Below, one piece after another: positions 11,594 through 23,828 of a DNA stretch of 64,000 nt. Below the pieces are notes generated by a model. That model made no database searches. It was not told the origin of the DNA and saw only the letters and a program-made list of their open reading frames with translations. Origin of the DNA: Diphasiastrum complanatum (lineage: Eukaryota; Streptophyta; Lycopodiopsida; Lycopodiales; Lycopodiaceae); contig CM055106.1 of NCBI GenBank assembly GCA_029204225.1, positions 36,616,361 to 36,680,360 on the forward strand. Direction: 5' to 3'. The position numbers and the translations under genes are program-made. How positions within the stretch are numbered: the stretch's first letter is position 1; every line of letters begins with the position of its first letter.

Positions 11594-12176
11594 TTCCAAA
11601 ACACACTTAATAGCAACAAGATATTTCTAATTTTGGATGCACATCTAGAATCATTCACAAGATAGAAAACATCAATCTACACATGCTAGAATTGCAAAAT
11701 ACATGTAGATTTGATCATAAACACTAAGATCTGAAAAGGTACATGCAGCAGCAGCAAACAGTACTTCACATATGTGGATCCAAGTACAACTAGAAAATTA
11801 ACATTCTATACACTAGAACTCAAGATATGATGAGAAATATGCAAGAGATGAACATAGAAACAAAAGAGAAAAGTTCTCCACATAGAAATAGAGCTTGAAG
11901 TTACTTTCTCCACGCTAGTACATCTATTTATAATAGCCACAATGTCACTTGGCCACGTGCCCTAAAATAACAACTTCTAGGTACTTCACCAAAAATCTAA
12001 TTTGTAGTGACTAAATGCAATGTATCTATATTAGCCAATTAGAATGGGTCTAAATCCTACCTCATCCACAAATATACTTGCCAGAAATAGTACAAACACT
12101 ATTTAGGCCTTTATTGACATAAAAATATATATTGCTAAGTTGAAATTTCATGTTGGCCTCAAATGAAAGACCAACA
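11594..12176 (-). repeat. Cop-A 3' LTR (old copia, minus strand)
   Basis: The left part (CCAAAACACAC through AAAATACATGTAGAT, 11598-11720) matches 36022-36147 almost base for base over about 110 bp, identifying an LTR pair. The right end GACCAACA (to 12176) gives TGTTGGTC at the minus-strand start. The left boundary is blurred by divergence. Confidence 0.65.
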
Positions 12177-13235
12177 TAGAATGTAACATATAATTATAAT
12201 GAATGAATTCCTCCATGCTTCTACCTTTGATATATTTGGAAAATAATAGCAACCAAGCAATAAATGTGAGTGATAACCATTTGCTTGCATGTCTCCTCCA
12301 TCTTTGTCCTTTCTTGATATGTCTTCACCATGAAAATCCATGAATGAGCCTCCATCTCCATCGTGCCATAAGATATCATCATCACTTGATGACTTGATCA
12401 TGAATGAGTGATATAATGAGCCTCCCTTAGCTTCATTTCCATAAGCAAAACCAGCCAAAAATGCTAGTACAACTCCAACATCAAAATGATACAAAACAAT
12501 ATAACTAGTTTCACCATACCTTGACAATTTGCACACATTCACATGAAATTGCTCAAACATGTGATAGAACAAGTGAAGTAAACTTGAATCACACTTCATT
12601 CCTGCTCCCTTGACCTTACTTGACTCTTCAACTTGCAAAAATAGATCCAAATTATCTTTGCCATTTGACTTCCCTTTGATGCTCATGACTAGCTTCAAAT
12701 TGTCACATTTCCTTTTGTGTTGTCGAAGCCCTTCAAGATCAATATCTTGATCTCCACTTGACCATCAAAGCCATTGAACAAAACATTTTTTCTAGATCCA
12801 TTTTCCATTCCATGAAAACCACCATCCACTTGCATAGCATCATCTACACAAGAAGATTCACCAAAATATGTGAGAAATGCAAAATGAGTAGCTTCCACTT
12901 GCTTACCATTCTCACAAAATGTGAGCCTTGAAGGTTTGCCCTGATGTCCTCCTTGGATTTTGACTTGAAGAAGGCTCTTCACCATCAACATCCAAAGTAT
13001 CGTCAATGTCATCAACATCAAGAATGTTAGATCCAATCACCACATCACTACTTGAAAAAACCTTTGGAATGTTTCCTTTATAAAAAAGGACATCTCTTCG
13101 TATGACCACTTTCTTAGTTGAAGGAATATAAACTTTGTAAGCCTTGCTCAACTCACTATAACTAGCAAATATACCTTTATTTGAAAATAGATCCTCCTTT
13201 GTCCTATCATCAAGAGTAATGTTGATATAGCAAAT
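12177..13235 (-). pseudogene. pol: Cop-A pol remnant: integrase C-terminus and RT start
   Basis: The minus strand reads the integrase C-terminal end (SELSKAYKVYIPSTKKVVI, about 13100-13160), an acidic and Ser-rich linker, and the RT lead-in (SSCVDDAMQVDG...KGFDNTKGN, about 12710-12880). Between there and the 3' LTR most of RT and RNase H is missing or beyond recognition. The 179-codon frame at 12159-12698 has no domain I recognise. It is split from its upstream half (28558-29658) by Gyp-3. Confidence 0.65.
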
Positions 13236-14018
13236 TGTTGAGGGTATTAGCATGTAAATTAATTAATTAATTGGAAATAGTTGCGAGAGTTGTGGCATCC
13301 TGCGTGTGTAAGCCCATGGCCCAATGAGCACTTGTAAATAAATAATTCTGGCAATAGACTTAACTTTGGGCCATGTAATTAAAATAATGTAAAAGGCCAA
13401 AGTTTAAGCTTAACTTAAGTTTCTTAGTTTTGTAAACTAGTCAAAGTCAAATGGTGGTAGGGGGGCTGTGTTTCTTCCTACACCATATATTTGTTTGTGC
13501 TTATTGTGAAGGGTGTGGATCTCAATCCCGCCTTCTTGCAAGTAGCCAATAAGAAACAAGGGCAAGGGCCACCCCAAAGATAAAAAGACACCATTTGTAA
13601 CCATTTTCCATGCTTGATAGAGAGGAGGAGACTCTACTATTTTGTGAGCTCAAGCATCCTCATTTGCTAAACAATCTTGCTTATATTTTTTGTGTGATTT
13701 GCTTATTGTTCTAGTTTCCATTGTTCTTGTTTTTTGCTAGTTGTGGTTTCTCCATATGCATGACATTGAGCATTTGAGCCTCCATCTCTACTCTCTTTTT
13801 CTATCTCGGTCTCTCTTTCTCTCTTTCTCCCTTCACCCTTAATCATAATGAATGTATGAGTTTAGAGTTAGTGGAAGTAGAGCTAAGGTTGGGTAGTGCT
13901 AAAGTATAGTTAGTAAGCGTCTAAATTAGCAACTAACTATAGTTAGGGCCCTATCTTTGTGTTCTAACCCTTCTTGACAGGCGGAGGGCTGCTCATCGAC
14001 TATCCTACACACTCTACA
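13236..14018 (+). repeat. Gyp-3 5' LTR
   Basis: 783 bp, TGTTGAGG...CTCTACA. Its last 393 bp (from 13626) align with 28162-28557, with roughly two dozen substitutions and small indels. Confidence 0.85.
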
Positions 14019-15400
14019 GTGGTGTCGTTGCCGGGGATAAGCTATCACTAACTAGCTTTAGTTGTTCTTTTAGTTGTTTTGGCTTTTTAGAATGTTTTTA
14101 GGTGGATTTTGGAGTAGATTTAGCTTGTCTTGTGTGTTTTTTTGTGCTTGGATTATTCCCAGCTAGTGGAAGAGGTGTGAAGGGATAGTGGAGACCCAAA
14201 ATAGCCTCAAAGGGCTTGGCATCCATTCACAACCTTGGAAGAACCATTAAAAACGGGCAAATCTATTTTTGGAGGGAAAAAGTGGCCAAAAAACACTCCT
14301 GACCTTATTTTTCAAAAACCAATGGGAACCAACCTTTGCATGACTGGCAGCATCTCCAGGGTACTGTCCCAGACCTGCATAGAAGCCTGTGAAGGCTACT
14401 TCCAAGCAGATTTAAAAAAAAAACCATAAAAATTCAAAAACATTTCAAATCTTCATAAGAAATTTCGTAGAGCTCTCTGAAGTTTTGTCTTAGTGAGACA
14501 AGGACACAGAAACACTTGCAAAGGTTAGTTCCCATGATAAGTGCCTCTAAGAAGGTTCCTAAGATCAAAAAGACGAGAAAATTAGGCTGAACCTTCGCAG
14601 ACATCAAAATTTTCAGTTCCAGTAGCAATTAACTTTTGCACCGAATTTTGAAGTTCCATCTCAGTGAGATAAGGACTCAAAAAAGCCGGGAAAGTTAGTT
14701 TGATTCCAATGAGCTAAAAAGAGATTTAAGTGTTTAAAAATCTCTAAAATCATCAAATCCAAAATATCCACTCAGAAGTAATCTTTGAAGACCACCCCAT
14801 TGTCTTCAAAATGCCATTTTACATCAGTGATGAAGTCTGCAAAAGTTAGTTTCAACTATTGACTGATCTGTGATCAAAAAAGTGATTTTGAACCTTCATA
14901 GATAGCCATACCTTTCTGATCATTGAGAAAAAAAACTTTCCCACTTTAAACAGAGCCAGATTCATATCAAATCCAGCCCTTGACAAGTTTGTGAAGGTTA
15001 GTTCCCAACACATCTGAAGAAAACATAGTTTTTTTATTCAAAAATAATAAAAGAACCTTCACACAGCCAACCCTCGCACGAGTAACCTTCACATATAGGA
15101 TCAATAGTTAGATCTGCACCAGATCCAGCTACTATGAAAATCTTAGGCCAATTAGAGCAAGGATTAAAAAGTCATCTAGGAAAAACCATCATAAGAGGCC
15201 TAAAATCACACTTTTGGGCAACAAACTTTATTAGATCCTCAAAGATCCAGGCAGATTTCCACAGATCCATCAAGATCTAGCTACCTTAGACTTCCTCGTC
15301 GAATGAATTTGAGATCAGGTCGATCAATTCAAGAAGAATTGCAAATCAAACTCCAAACCTTCCCATAGTTGCAGTTGCGCAAATCGAGGCAAAAGCAAAA
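14019..15400 (+). other. Gyp-3 primer-binding site and long leader
   Basis: The primer site is 14020-14037. The leader has no open frame of note but repeats AACCTT(C/T)(G/A)C at about 14332, 14590, 14892, 15051 and 15081, and AAGTTAGTTT / AGGTTAGTTCCCA several times. The related Gyp-4 leader shares the first motif. Confidence 0.6.
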
Positions 15401-15409
15401 TCGGCAGCA

Positions 15410-15822
15410 ATGAGTCCAATGGACCAACCTGTACCTGCCGCACCCTTGCAAGTAGTGAAGAAGGCCCTACGTCTTGAAATGTCCAAATATGATGGATCGT
15501 CAGATCCGAACATATTCTTCCAGATCTACGAGCAAGCGTGTGAGATCTATGGCAAGCAGACACCGACAGAAAAGTTGATGTTGTTTCTCATTTCACTCAG
15601 TGATGCGCACTCAGTGATGCAGTGCAAGACCGGTTCTTCAATCTCTCGAACAAAGAAAAGTCTACTTGGGAAGGGGTTAAAGCGGCTCTCATCACGTGCT
15701 TTAAACCGATAAAATTTCTAGAAGATCCATTTCTCCCGCTAAGCACAGTCAAAATGGGAAAAAGAGAAAGGGTCCAGGATTACATCGAGTGGGTCAAGCA
15801 CTTAAGATCCGAATACAACTAA
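15410..15822 (+). pseudogene. gag: Gyp-3 gag, frameshifted and truncated
   Basis: It begins MSPMDQPVPAAPLQVV and shows the gypsy gag start (LEMSKYDGSSDPNIFFQIYE). A frame change near 15620 moves it to the frame ending DYIEWVKHLRSEYN. The same blocks (YNGLTDPVRFLQIY, DYIERVKRLRSE) occur in Gyp-4 gag. It ends abruptly where minus-strand Cop-C begins, so the C-terminal gag and any zinc knuckle are missing. Confidence 0.75.
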
Positions 15823-17567
15823 GAACTGACTCCCAATCAAAATCATTTATGCAAGAAAGATCTTTATGGAGATCCTTGACTCTGGAAACATAGGATGAAG
15901 CACATTCATCCTTTCTTTGAAAACTTTGACAAATCATATTTCTAAGAGTAAGCACTCTTGAAGTGTTCTTAGACACATAAATGCATGGAAGAGTACTCCA
16001 TGCATCTTGGGCATTAACACAAGAGCTAATATCTCTTAGAACTTCATTAGAGACATTTAGCTTCAAAACATGAAGAGCAACACGTGCTCTTTTCTTGAAT
16101 TTGGGAATTTCTTGAGGATTAGTAGGCTCCTCCTCATTCCCATTCACTATATCTAGTAGATCTTGAAGTACAAGGATGGATTCTATCCTAACTTTCCATG
16201 TACCATAATTTGTATAAGTGAGTCTTTTCACTTTGTTCTAGTAGATAAGATCCCATTGAAATCATATCTAGAAAATTGGTTTGTTTTACTAAAGAGAATG
16301 TTTTCAGAGGTTCAATCTAATCAAATGTAGACTAAAGATCACAATGAAATCAAGTAACAATTGATTATGAACTCAAAAATGGCCAAAAATGACAATTTCT
16401 AGATGGAAGTAAAAAATTGCTCTCTATTTTCCAAAGCAAAAGTGGATGAAGTAAATCAGAGTTCACACGTGTGAAATAGCTTGAAAAAGTCAGATTTATC
16501 ATTTAAAAAGTTTCATCCATACATAGGATCATAGATCCATACAATGCTTCATAGATTGGAAAAAAATGGAAAATAGTCAAATCTTGCTATTTTGGCCCCT
16601 ACAAAATAGGATCATGAAAAGTACAGCCTTCAAGCATGTGAAACATTGGTTTTCTCCTTCAATATGCCTCACTTTGAATGCCAATAACTCTCCTTATGGT
16701 CCACCAATCCTCTTGAGGTCACTTGCATCACAATTTACACTTGATTAGCTTTCCATTCATATGTGACATGGATGGAAAAGATGAAAAGTAACATAGCCAC
16801 CACTCTATCTTAATTGAAGGTTTCACACGTGCTGCTACAGTAGGCTGTACAGCTCTGAAATCAGATAAAAAGATACATCAATGAGTGATGAAGAGAGTGG
16901 ATCTAGTTAGCTTAAGATTGAGTGCTAGTAAGAGGCAAAATGTCACCAACAACGATGAGAAGGCATTCCATTTGACAAAACAATGATTAGATGTGTATTC
17001 TCCTATCAAGCTCTGATACCATGAAAACTTTTCACACGTGTGAACCAGCTGCAAGTACAAATAATCAAGAGAATGAATGATTGCACACTAAACTAGCTTT
17101 TATTCCAAAAACAATGTGATGGAAAACATTAGCAAGCTACTTAGCAACAAGACAGGAGCATTCATCGCAATCTAACTATCATTACATCTCAAATAGATCA
17201 AATTGAAGTTTTACTTAAAGAAGTGTATACTTGAGGTACAAAGCCACCTTATTTATCATACAAGAGGCTTTCTAGAACTTGTGGAGAGAGAGAACAATCT
17301 AGATGCCACATTGCCTCTACCTCTCTACTAGATGACAAAAAGAGAAATGGATAAGACTTGAGAATCTCTCTTTTTGAGAATCCTTGACCTACAAGAGTAG
17401 CCTCCATGCTTCTTGATAGGTTCTAGACCTACACATCACTATGAAGACTAAAAAATGTAACTTGACTCTAATTGAGAAATTATTTGGCTAGTCTACCTCA
17501 AGTTTGGACAAACTCCAAAACTTGAATCTCTAAATTTAATATTATTTTATTTTACAATACTTTCACA
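15823..17567 (-). mobile_element. Cop-C: truncated copia (5' LTR, leader, gag)
   Basis: In minus-strand order there is an LTR (17567-17022, TGTGAAAG...GTTTTCA), a primer site TGGTATCAGAG (17021-17011), a 0.8-kb leader, and a gag with the UBN2-type fold (YTNYGTWKVRIESILVLQDL at about 16150-16213; TSRVLTLRNMICQSFQRKDE). It stops at about 15823 inside gag, directly against Gyp-3 gag, so protease, pol and the 3' LTR are deleted together with part of Gyp-3. Confidence 0.75.
17022..17567 (-). repeat. Cop-C 5' LTR
   Basis: 546 bp with TG...CA ends on both strands, adjacent to the initiator-Met primer site. No second copy is in the window. Confidence 0.7.
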
Positions 17568-17639
17568 CCAGCAATGTCCTCCAAGTTGGGACAGCATGGG
17601 AAAGTGAACAACATAACATCACATTGCCAATCAAACAAA

Positions 17640-17922
17640 AGAGATACGAGGACGGAGCTGCGGTAGTAGACGGAGGATCGATCATCAACTTGATCTCCAC
17701 TACTTTGTATCAGAAATGGGTTTGCAAGGGTTGAAGCCAACAAGATTCGCCATCAAGCTAGTAGATCAATCTTGTGTAAAATTAAAAGGTGTGGTTGAAG
17801 ACATTTCGGTAAAGATAGCGGGTTTGCAGTTCGTAATCACCTTCGTGGTGATGGAAATTCAAGAATCCCCTTCCGCCTATTACGTTTTACTTGGAAGACC
17901 TTGGCTGAGGAGCAGGCTATAA
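17640..17922 (+). pseudogene. pro: Gyp-3 retropepsin-like protease
   Basis: Reads AAVVDGGSIINLIS and, near the end, YVLLGRPWL. These are the active-site strand and the flap-side LLG motif of gypsy proteases, with DGG in place of the usual D(T/S)G. A frame change lies near 17715. It follows the Cop-C insertion and precedes a degenerate linker (17925-18900). Confidence 0.65.
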
Positions 17923-19169
17923 AGGTTGATCCAACCATGTAGGCGGTGAAACCAATTACACCTAAAGCTGTTGATGGATCGTCCACCACTGATCACACAA
18001 TTGATCGCCCAAGCAAAGCCAAGGGGGGTCATTATGATTCACAAACAGATATTGTGCAATGGACGGATCCATTAGCAACATTTGACTATATGGCTAGGCA
18101 TGCATGTCATCCAGATTCATATACGGAACCCAGCACATCATCACCAAAAGGTTACACCTTGGATACGCCTATAACTTTCAGGGCGAACATGATCAATGTG
18201 GCATGGTTAGCAGTTGAGTTGATACTAGAGCAAGTCGAAAACAATCTAGTGTCTTGACAACATACATTTTCATATGACAAAGAAGTGGAGCTGACAGATG
18301 AACAGGTCCTACAACACATGGAAAAAAATCGATACGGCATGACAAAAGTACTAGCTCAACTACCGCATAAATCACCAATGGTAAAGTTTCCAAGGTAGAA
18401 CCACCCAAGGCACCCGTTAACAAGAAGCATCAGCTGAAACAACGTTACAGCCAGGTGATCTGATGGAGTGATCTATTTGAAGAAGCCATAGATATGGTGG
18501 ATATAGATAGATATTCGTAGTCATGAAGTGAATATTTGTCCAGTTTCCAAGAAATATCTCAAGGAGGTATATAACTATGTTGATAAAAAAGAAAAAAAGA
18601 AAGTTTTAAACTCCTTGAAGCCAATCCAAATGGAACCAGATGTAGCGGCATCATCCTCACAGATGACTGAAAATCCAAAGATTACTAGTCGCGCTAAGAT
18701 CAACATGCTAAAGAAGGAATCCCAATGAATGCCAGTCCACGAGATGCCAGAGACCTTCAAGAATTATACCTTAGACGACATAGTAATCATGATGCCACAA
18801 GCATAGAGAGAACCTGATCAAAATTAGGAACCAGCAAAACAATTCTTTGAAGGGCCTGCACGAACAAAACATGAACTTAGCCGAGCCATGCAGAAAAGAT
18901 AAACTTGTTTATGTGGGAGAACAATTAACACCCATTGAATTCACAAGGCTACGTGCACTATCAGTGGAATACAATGATTGTTTCGCATAGATGTACAAGG
19001 ATCTGAAGGGTATACCACCAACAATAGTGTAGCATACCATACCCTTGGTGAACGGTGCAATCTCCAAGGTAAGTAGATATTACCGCTGCAATCATAACTA
19101 ATGAAGCTGATCAAACAGGAGTTGCAAAAGCTGCTAGAGATGCCGATTTCATTTATGAAATCGAGCACA
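17923..19169 (+). other. Gyp-3 protease-RT linker, decayed
   Basis: Only short frames survive. One (18528-18728) ends in a Lys-rich segment. The right end (EFTRLRALSVEYNDCFA, near 18940) resembles the segment just before gypsy RT. Confidence 0.5.
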
Positions 19170-19685
19170 CAGAATGGGTGCCACCTATAGTTATGGTACC
19201 CAAGAAGAACGACAAAATGTAGATCTATGTGAATCTGAAGGCACTAAATGAGGTCACAAAGAAAGATCATTTTCCCTTACCTTCTACATAAAGTGTTTTG
19301 GATCGAGTAGCAGGAGCAGAGACCTACAATTTTTTGGATGGCTTCAAGGGCTACAATCAAGTAAAAATAGTGTCAGAAGATCAGCACAAAATGGCTTTTG
19401 CCACCAAACCTTCGCCTACAAGGTGATTCCATTTGGACTTTGTAATGCCCCGAGCACTTTTCAGCGAGTTATGCAATCGACATTCAAAGAACACTTGCAG
19501 AACTTCCTGTAAATCTTCTTAGACGATCTATGTGTGCATGGGCCGAACTACAAATGCCTATCCAACTTGGAAAAAGTGTTGAAGCAATGTCGTGAATATC
19601 AAATCTCCTTGAATCCAGAGAAGGGTCAATTTTGGAGGCCTGATATTGGGCCACATAGTATCGAGACATGGAATTGCCACTAATC
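19170..19685 (+). pseudogene. pol: Gyp-3 reverse transcriptase, interrupted
   Basis: Shows WVPPIVMVPKKND, YVNLKALNEVTKKDHFPLP, FLDGFKGYNQVKI and IPFGLCNAPSTFQRVMQ. The catalytic box reads FLDDLCVHG (YxDD type), then GHIVSRHGI. Stops occur in place of K/R or Q codons and a frameshift lies near 19410. Cop-E begins at 19686 and cuts it, so RNase H and integrase of Gyp-3 are not found. Confidence 0.8.
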
Positions 19686-20893
19686 TGTTGGAAAGAGGGG
19701 TGTAAAGAAAGATAACTTGAAAAGAAACGAACACGAAAAGAAGCGAACTCGAAAGGAAACGAACTCGAATGAAAAATGTCCGTGCGCAGCGGAATAAGCT
19801 ATCTCATTTTTTCCTCAAACATGACTACATCTATCAATCTCGAACAGAACATTAGTGATAGAAATCATGTTTGATCTGATTATGTAGCCAAACATTAAGC
19901 ATAAAAACATCAGACAGATAATTTGTCGCGAACAGCTAGACAAATTATTAGTCGCAAATTACTCGCGAAGAGCTAGACGAATAATCAGTCGTGAATTAGT
20001 CGCGAAAAGCAAGACTAAATATTAGTCGCGAACAGCTAGACTAATAATAATTCACGAAGAGCAGACAACCAGATTAAGTAATTAGAACTCTAGACAGAAC
20101 TTAGAAAAGTATTGCAATATTGATACAAATCTCAATTCAGAACAAACAGAGCTGTAATCAGATTAAGTATAACGAAATATATATAGGTCAATAATGCAGG
20201 TGAACAAAAACAATAGCGGACGTAACCGCGTGCTTCACAAAGCTAATCACACAATCTGTAAAAGTGATGAACCTATTATTGACAATACATCTGGAAGAAA
20301 ATAATCAATGCGCAAAAGCATCTACGATGTCTATCTCTAATTATTAGTGATGTTTTGTTCTATCTTATGTTCTATTCTGATGCCGTTATTTGAATACACG
20401 GATGGTATGCAATATATACATAATTTTTACAGGTGTGCAGATGAAGAAGGTACGAAAGTGGTTATGCTGTATGTGGGAGATCGTGGGTGGTTGTTGTCGT
20501 TGTCAAATCTGACTGCACAGTGCATGGGATGAGCGTGAGGAGGTCGCGACGTCGGCCTTCGCTAAAAGTAACGTTGATGAAAATGCAAAAATTGCAACAC
20601 TCTGACAAATGCCTTCAAAATTGGATTACAGGGTACCTTCGCTTTTCTATAAGAGCACATTTGGCATTTGTAGGGCAGTGTCGTCTTTTTCGTCTGTCAT
20701 AAATCAAGTGTAAAAACACAGTGTCGTGTTTTTCACCTTTTTTCGCTTGTGGAAATTTACTTGTATTTATGCAGACTGTAGCGACAATTAGTTCAAATAT
20801 GTAGACTGTGCGACAACATGAGTAAAAATGCAGCAGCATGAATGGAGGCTAATTAACATAGGATTTAGGAGAGTATAGGAGATAAATCCAACA
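19686..20893 (-). repeat. Cop-E 3' LTR
   Basis: 1208 bp, TGTTGGAA...ATCCAACA. It shares its start (TGTTGGAAAGAG) and the GCAG(C/T)GGAATAA...CATGACTAC segment with Cop-B and Cop-D LTRs, so the three are one family. A TCGCGA-bearing minisatellite (19915-20075) makes it longer than its relatives. Confidence 0.8.
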
Positions 20894-20899
20894 CCCCCC

Positions 20900-22440
20900 T
20901 TAATCTAAATCCATGAATGCCTTGATCTTCAAACTAAGCAATGTACAAAACTTGTTTTGTGCATTAACACTTAATGCCTTTGGAAATATATCTGCAACCA
21001 TGTCCTGTATTCTACAGTACGTTAAGCTTACCTCCTTGTTGAGAACCTTGCCCCTAATGTAGTGATATTGGATTTCAATGTACTTACTCCTAGAGTGAAA
21101 TCTAGGGTTGGTCGATAAGGCAATAGCACTATGATTATCACAAAATATAATTGTTGGGCTGTATTGATACAAACTAATGTCTGACAATAGATTTTTCAAC
21201 CAAAACGCTTCTTTAATAGATTAAGAAACATCAATGTATTTTGCTTCTATAGATGAAAGAGTGATAGAGGTTTGCTTACGATTGTTCCATGAGATAGGAC
21301 CGTCATTGAAAAAGAATGTAAATTCATATGTGGACTTACGATTGTCTACATCTCCTCCTTAGATTGCATCAGAATATCCACTGAGCTGATGAAGATTGTC
21401 GTTGCTAACTTCTCCATAGCAGATGCACTGGTTCATGGTAGCTCGAATATACCTCATGACTCTTATGAGAGCCTTCCAATGGGTAATGCCAGGATTAGCC
21501 ATATATTGGCTGAGTGAGCTTAAAGCAAACGAGATGTCAGGCCTTGTACATACCATTGCGTACATGAGAGATCTAAGTATCGATCGATAAGTATACTCTC
21601 TCGTCTGCTCTTCTTCCTGCTTGGTTTGGGGACATTGGTCCTTTGACAAACGCAGGTCTGGATCCATCAGTGATTGAGCTAACTTACAATTCATTAGATT
21701 GTATTTGTCAAGAATATTGTGAAGACACATTTGTTGAGTGATATAGATCAGTCATCTCGTTCTGTCTCTGTGGATCTGAATGTTCGGACAGAAGTGAGCT
21801 TCACCCGAATCGGTCATGTCGAATTCATAAAACAACATCTGTTTAGAATCCTTGACCTATTGGTATTGTTACAACGTATCATCCACATATAAGATGATGA
21901 TAATGAAGGATTGCTACACTGACTTTGAATAGACGTTGCAATCAGTAGTGCTTGGTTGGAAACCTAATTTAATGAGGAATGTGTTGATCTTCTGAAACTG
22001 AGCTCTGGCAACCTGTTTCAAGTCGTAAAGTGCCTTATGGAGTTTACAGACATGATTCTTCATACCTTCCAGAACATATCCTTCGGGCTGGATCATGTAA
22101 ATCTCTTCTTATATAACTCCATTCAGATAAGCTGTTTGCACATCAAGTTGATGCACCTCAAGGTCGACAGTTACAACATATGATAAGAGGGCTCGGATTG
22201 ATGAATGCTTGATTATTGGACTGAAAGTCTCACTGTAGTCAACGTTGGAGATCTGAGTGAATCCTCGTGCTACCAGTCTTGCCTTCCTTCGATCAATCGC
22301 TTCATCGACATTGTACTTGATCTTAAAGATGCATTTGCAATAAATGATATTGCAGCCAATAGGAACTTCAACTAATGACCACGTCTGGTTCTTGATCAGA
22401 GAGGAATACTCTCAGTCCATGGCTTCTCTCAAGAGATCAG
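20900..22440 (-). pseudogene. pol: Cop-E RNase H and reverse transcriptase
   Basis: On the minus strand from right to left: the RT entry (about 22440-22100), LHKALYDLKQVARAQFQKI (21980-22040), the YVDD box (about 21885), the YRSILRSLMYAMVCTRPDIS block (21500-21600), and RNase H (IIFCDNHSAIALSTNPRFHSRSKYIEI, 21065-21160; the last block includes VADIFPKAL). Several stops and frameshifts separate them. Confidence 0.85.
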
Positions 22441-22451
22441 AGTCTGGTTGG

Positions 22452-23440
22452 CTAAGTGCCTATTCGACTGTTGTCGGTTTCTATATAAAGAGCAGGTAAT
22501 AAAGGTTCTCCTAAAACAATATCTTTGCCTTTGATGTCGACGAACTGATTCTCGATAAAGACTGTATCTCGGCTATACAATATTTGTTGGGTATCGGGAT
22601 CATATAGCTTGTATGTGTTATCAGATGAGGTGTATCCAATCAGGATGGTCTTGAGGCCTTGGAAGTCGAATTTCTTTCTCGTGTCTTTCGGGATTTGCAC
22701 GTAGACGACGCATCCAAACACCCGTAGGTTCTTCACAGAAGGCTTAGAGCATGTCCACACCTCATGGGGTGTTTTGTCAGAGAGGGCCTTGGTTGAACAT
22801 TTGTTCTCGATGTAAGCTGCAATGGAGACAGCTTCGGCCCATAAGCTCTTGGGCAGCGATGCATGCGCCAACATACATTTAGCTGATTCAACCAGAGTAC
22901 GGTTCTTCCTCTCGGCTAAGCCATTAGACTGAGGACTATAAGGAGTGATGAATTGCTACTCAATGCCTTGGTTTTGGCAGTACTCCTTGAATTCAGTAGA
23001 GATGTACTCTCCACCATTGTCAAACCTAAGGACCTTGATCGTCCTTCCAGTCTCTTTTTCTGCATGCTCCTTGAAGATTGTGAAGCAATTAAAAGCTTCT
23101 GATTTTGTCTGAATAAAATACACCATAGTCCTTCTGGAGAATTCATTAATAAAAGTTATAAAATACTTTGCATCCTTCAGAAAAGGATTTTTCATTGGGC
23201 CACAAATGTATGAATGCACAACGTATAACAATCCTCTAGCAGTATGTTGATGGCTTGATCTAAATGGTTTCCTAGTCTGTTTAGCAACTAAACATTCTTG
23301 ACAGACATGTAATTCGACTTTATTACTAGGATAGTCTAGATCAAGAACAATAGAATGTTTAGACATTTGTTGTACAGCAGCATGATGCAAGTAACCAAGT
23401 TTATAATGCCAAAGTAAACTTTTATTTGTTGGCTGTATGG
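22452..23440 (-). pseudogene. int: Cop-E integrase and GAG-pre-integrase
   Basis: The minus strand reads LLWHYKLGYLHHAAVQQM, then the zinc-binding CQECLVAKQTRKPFRSS. The catalytic core follows (FITFINEFSRRTMVYFIQTK, VLRFDNGGEYISTEF), then SLWAEAVSIAAYIENKCSTK and the C-terminal KLYDPDTQQILYSRDTVF. A frameshift lies near 22950. It is one of the better preserved integrases in the window but has no complete frame. Confidence 0.85.
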
Positions 23441-23449
23441 CCTGGTTTG

Positions 23450-23828
23450 TGACAGTGATCAAGAGAAGGCCCTCTTCACGAAAGGAGAGAAGAAAAAACA
23501 AGCAATACCCTGCATGCACTACAAGAAGAAGGGACACTCTGCATACGATTGTAGATTCAATCCAAAAAGAAAGAACAAGACTGAGAAAGCAAATGTTGCA
23601 GAATCATCCAAGGATGCAGATAGAGGAGATGAAGTCTTCATAATACTTGATGAGGCTTCGACGAGTTACACTGAGCAAGACTACGATGTATTCATTGATT
23701 CAGGAGCAACATCACACATCACCTGCAACAAGAAGATCTTGATCGACTTCAGAGAACTCAAAAATAACAAAGCAACGATTCTAGGGGATGGGAGCAGACA
23801 CAATGTCAAAGGCATCGGGACTCTATAG
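23450..23828 (+). pseudogene. gag: Cop-F gag zinc knuckle and protease
   Basis: Reads SDQEKALFTKGEKKKQAIPC, then a knuckle in which the second Cys is Tyr (CMHYKKKGHSAYDC), then the aspartic protease active site (VFIDSGATSHITCNK) and ILGDGSRHNVKGIGTL. The Cys-to-Tyr change should disable the knuckle. A stop follows at 23826. Confidence 0.8.

Larger units (their letters stand above)
19686..23440 (-). mobile_element. Cop-E: Ty1/copia element, 5' half missing
   Basis: The 3' LTR is 19686-20893. The minus-strand polypurine tract (ATTAAGGGGGG) directly precedes it at about 20894-20904. Coding blocks follow in copia order: RNase H, RT, integrase, GAG-pre-integrase. The element stops at about 23440, where plus-strand Cop-F begins. 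No 5' LTR, gag or protease is present. Confidence 0.8.

Noticed and set aside
12159-12698. 179-codon minus-strand frame as a possible host gene
   Set aside because: It lies between Cop-A RT sequence and the Cop-A 3' LTR and its end runs into the LTR; no host-like domain.
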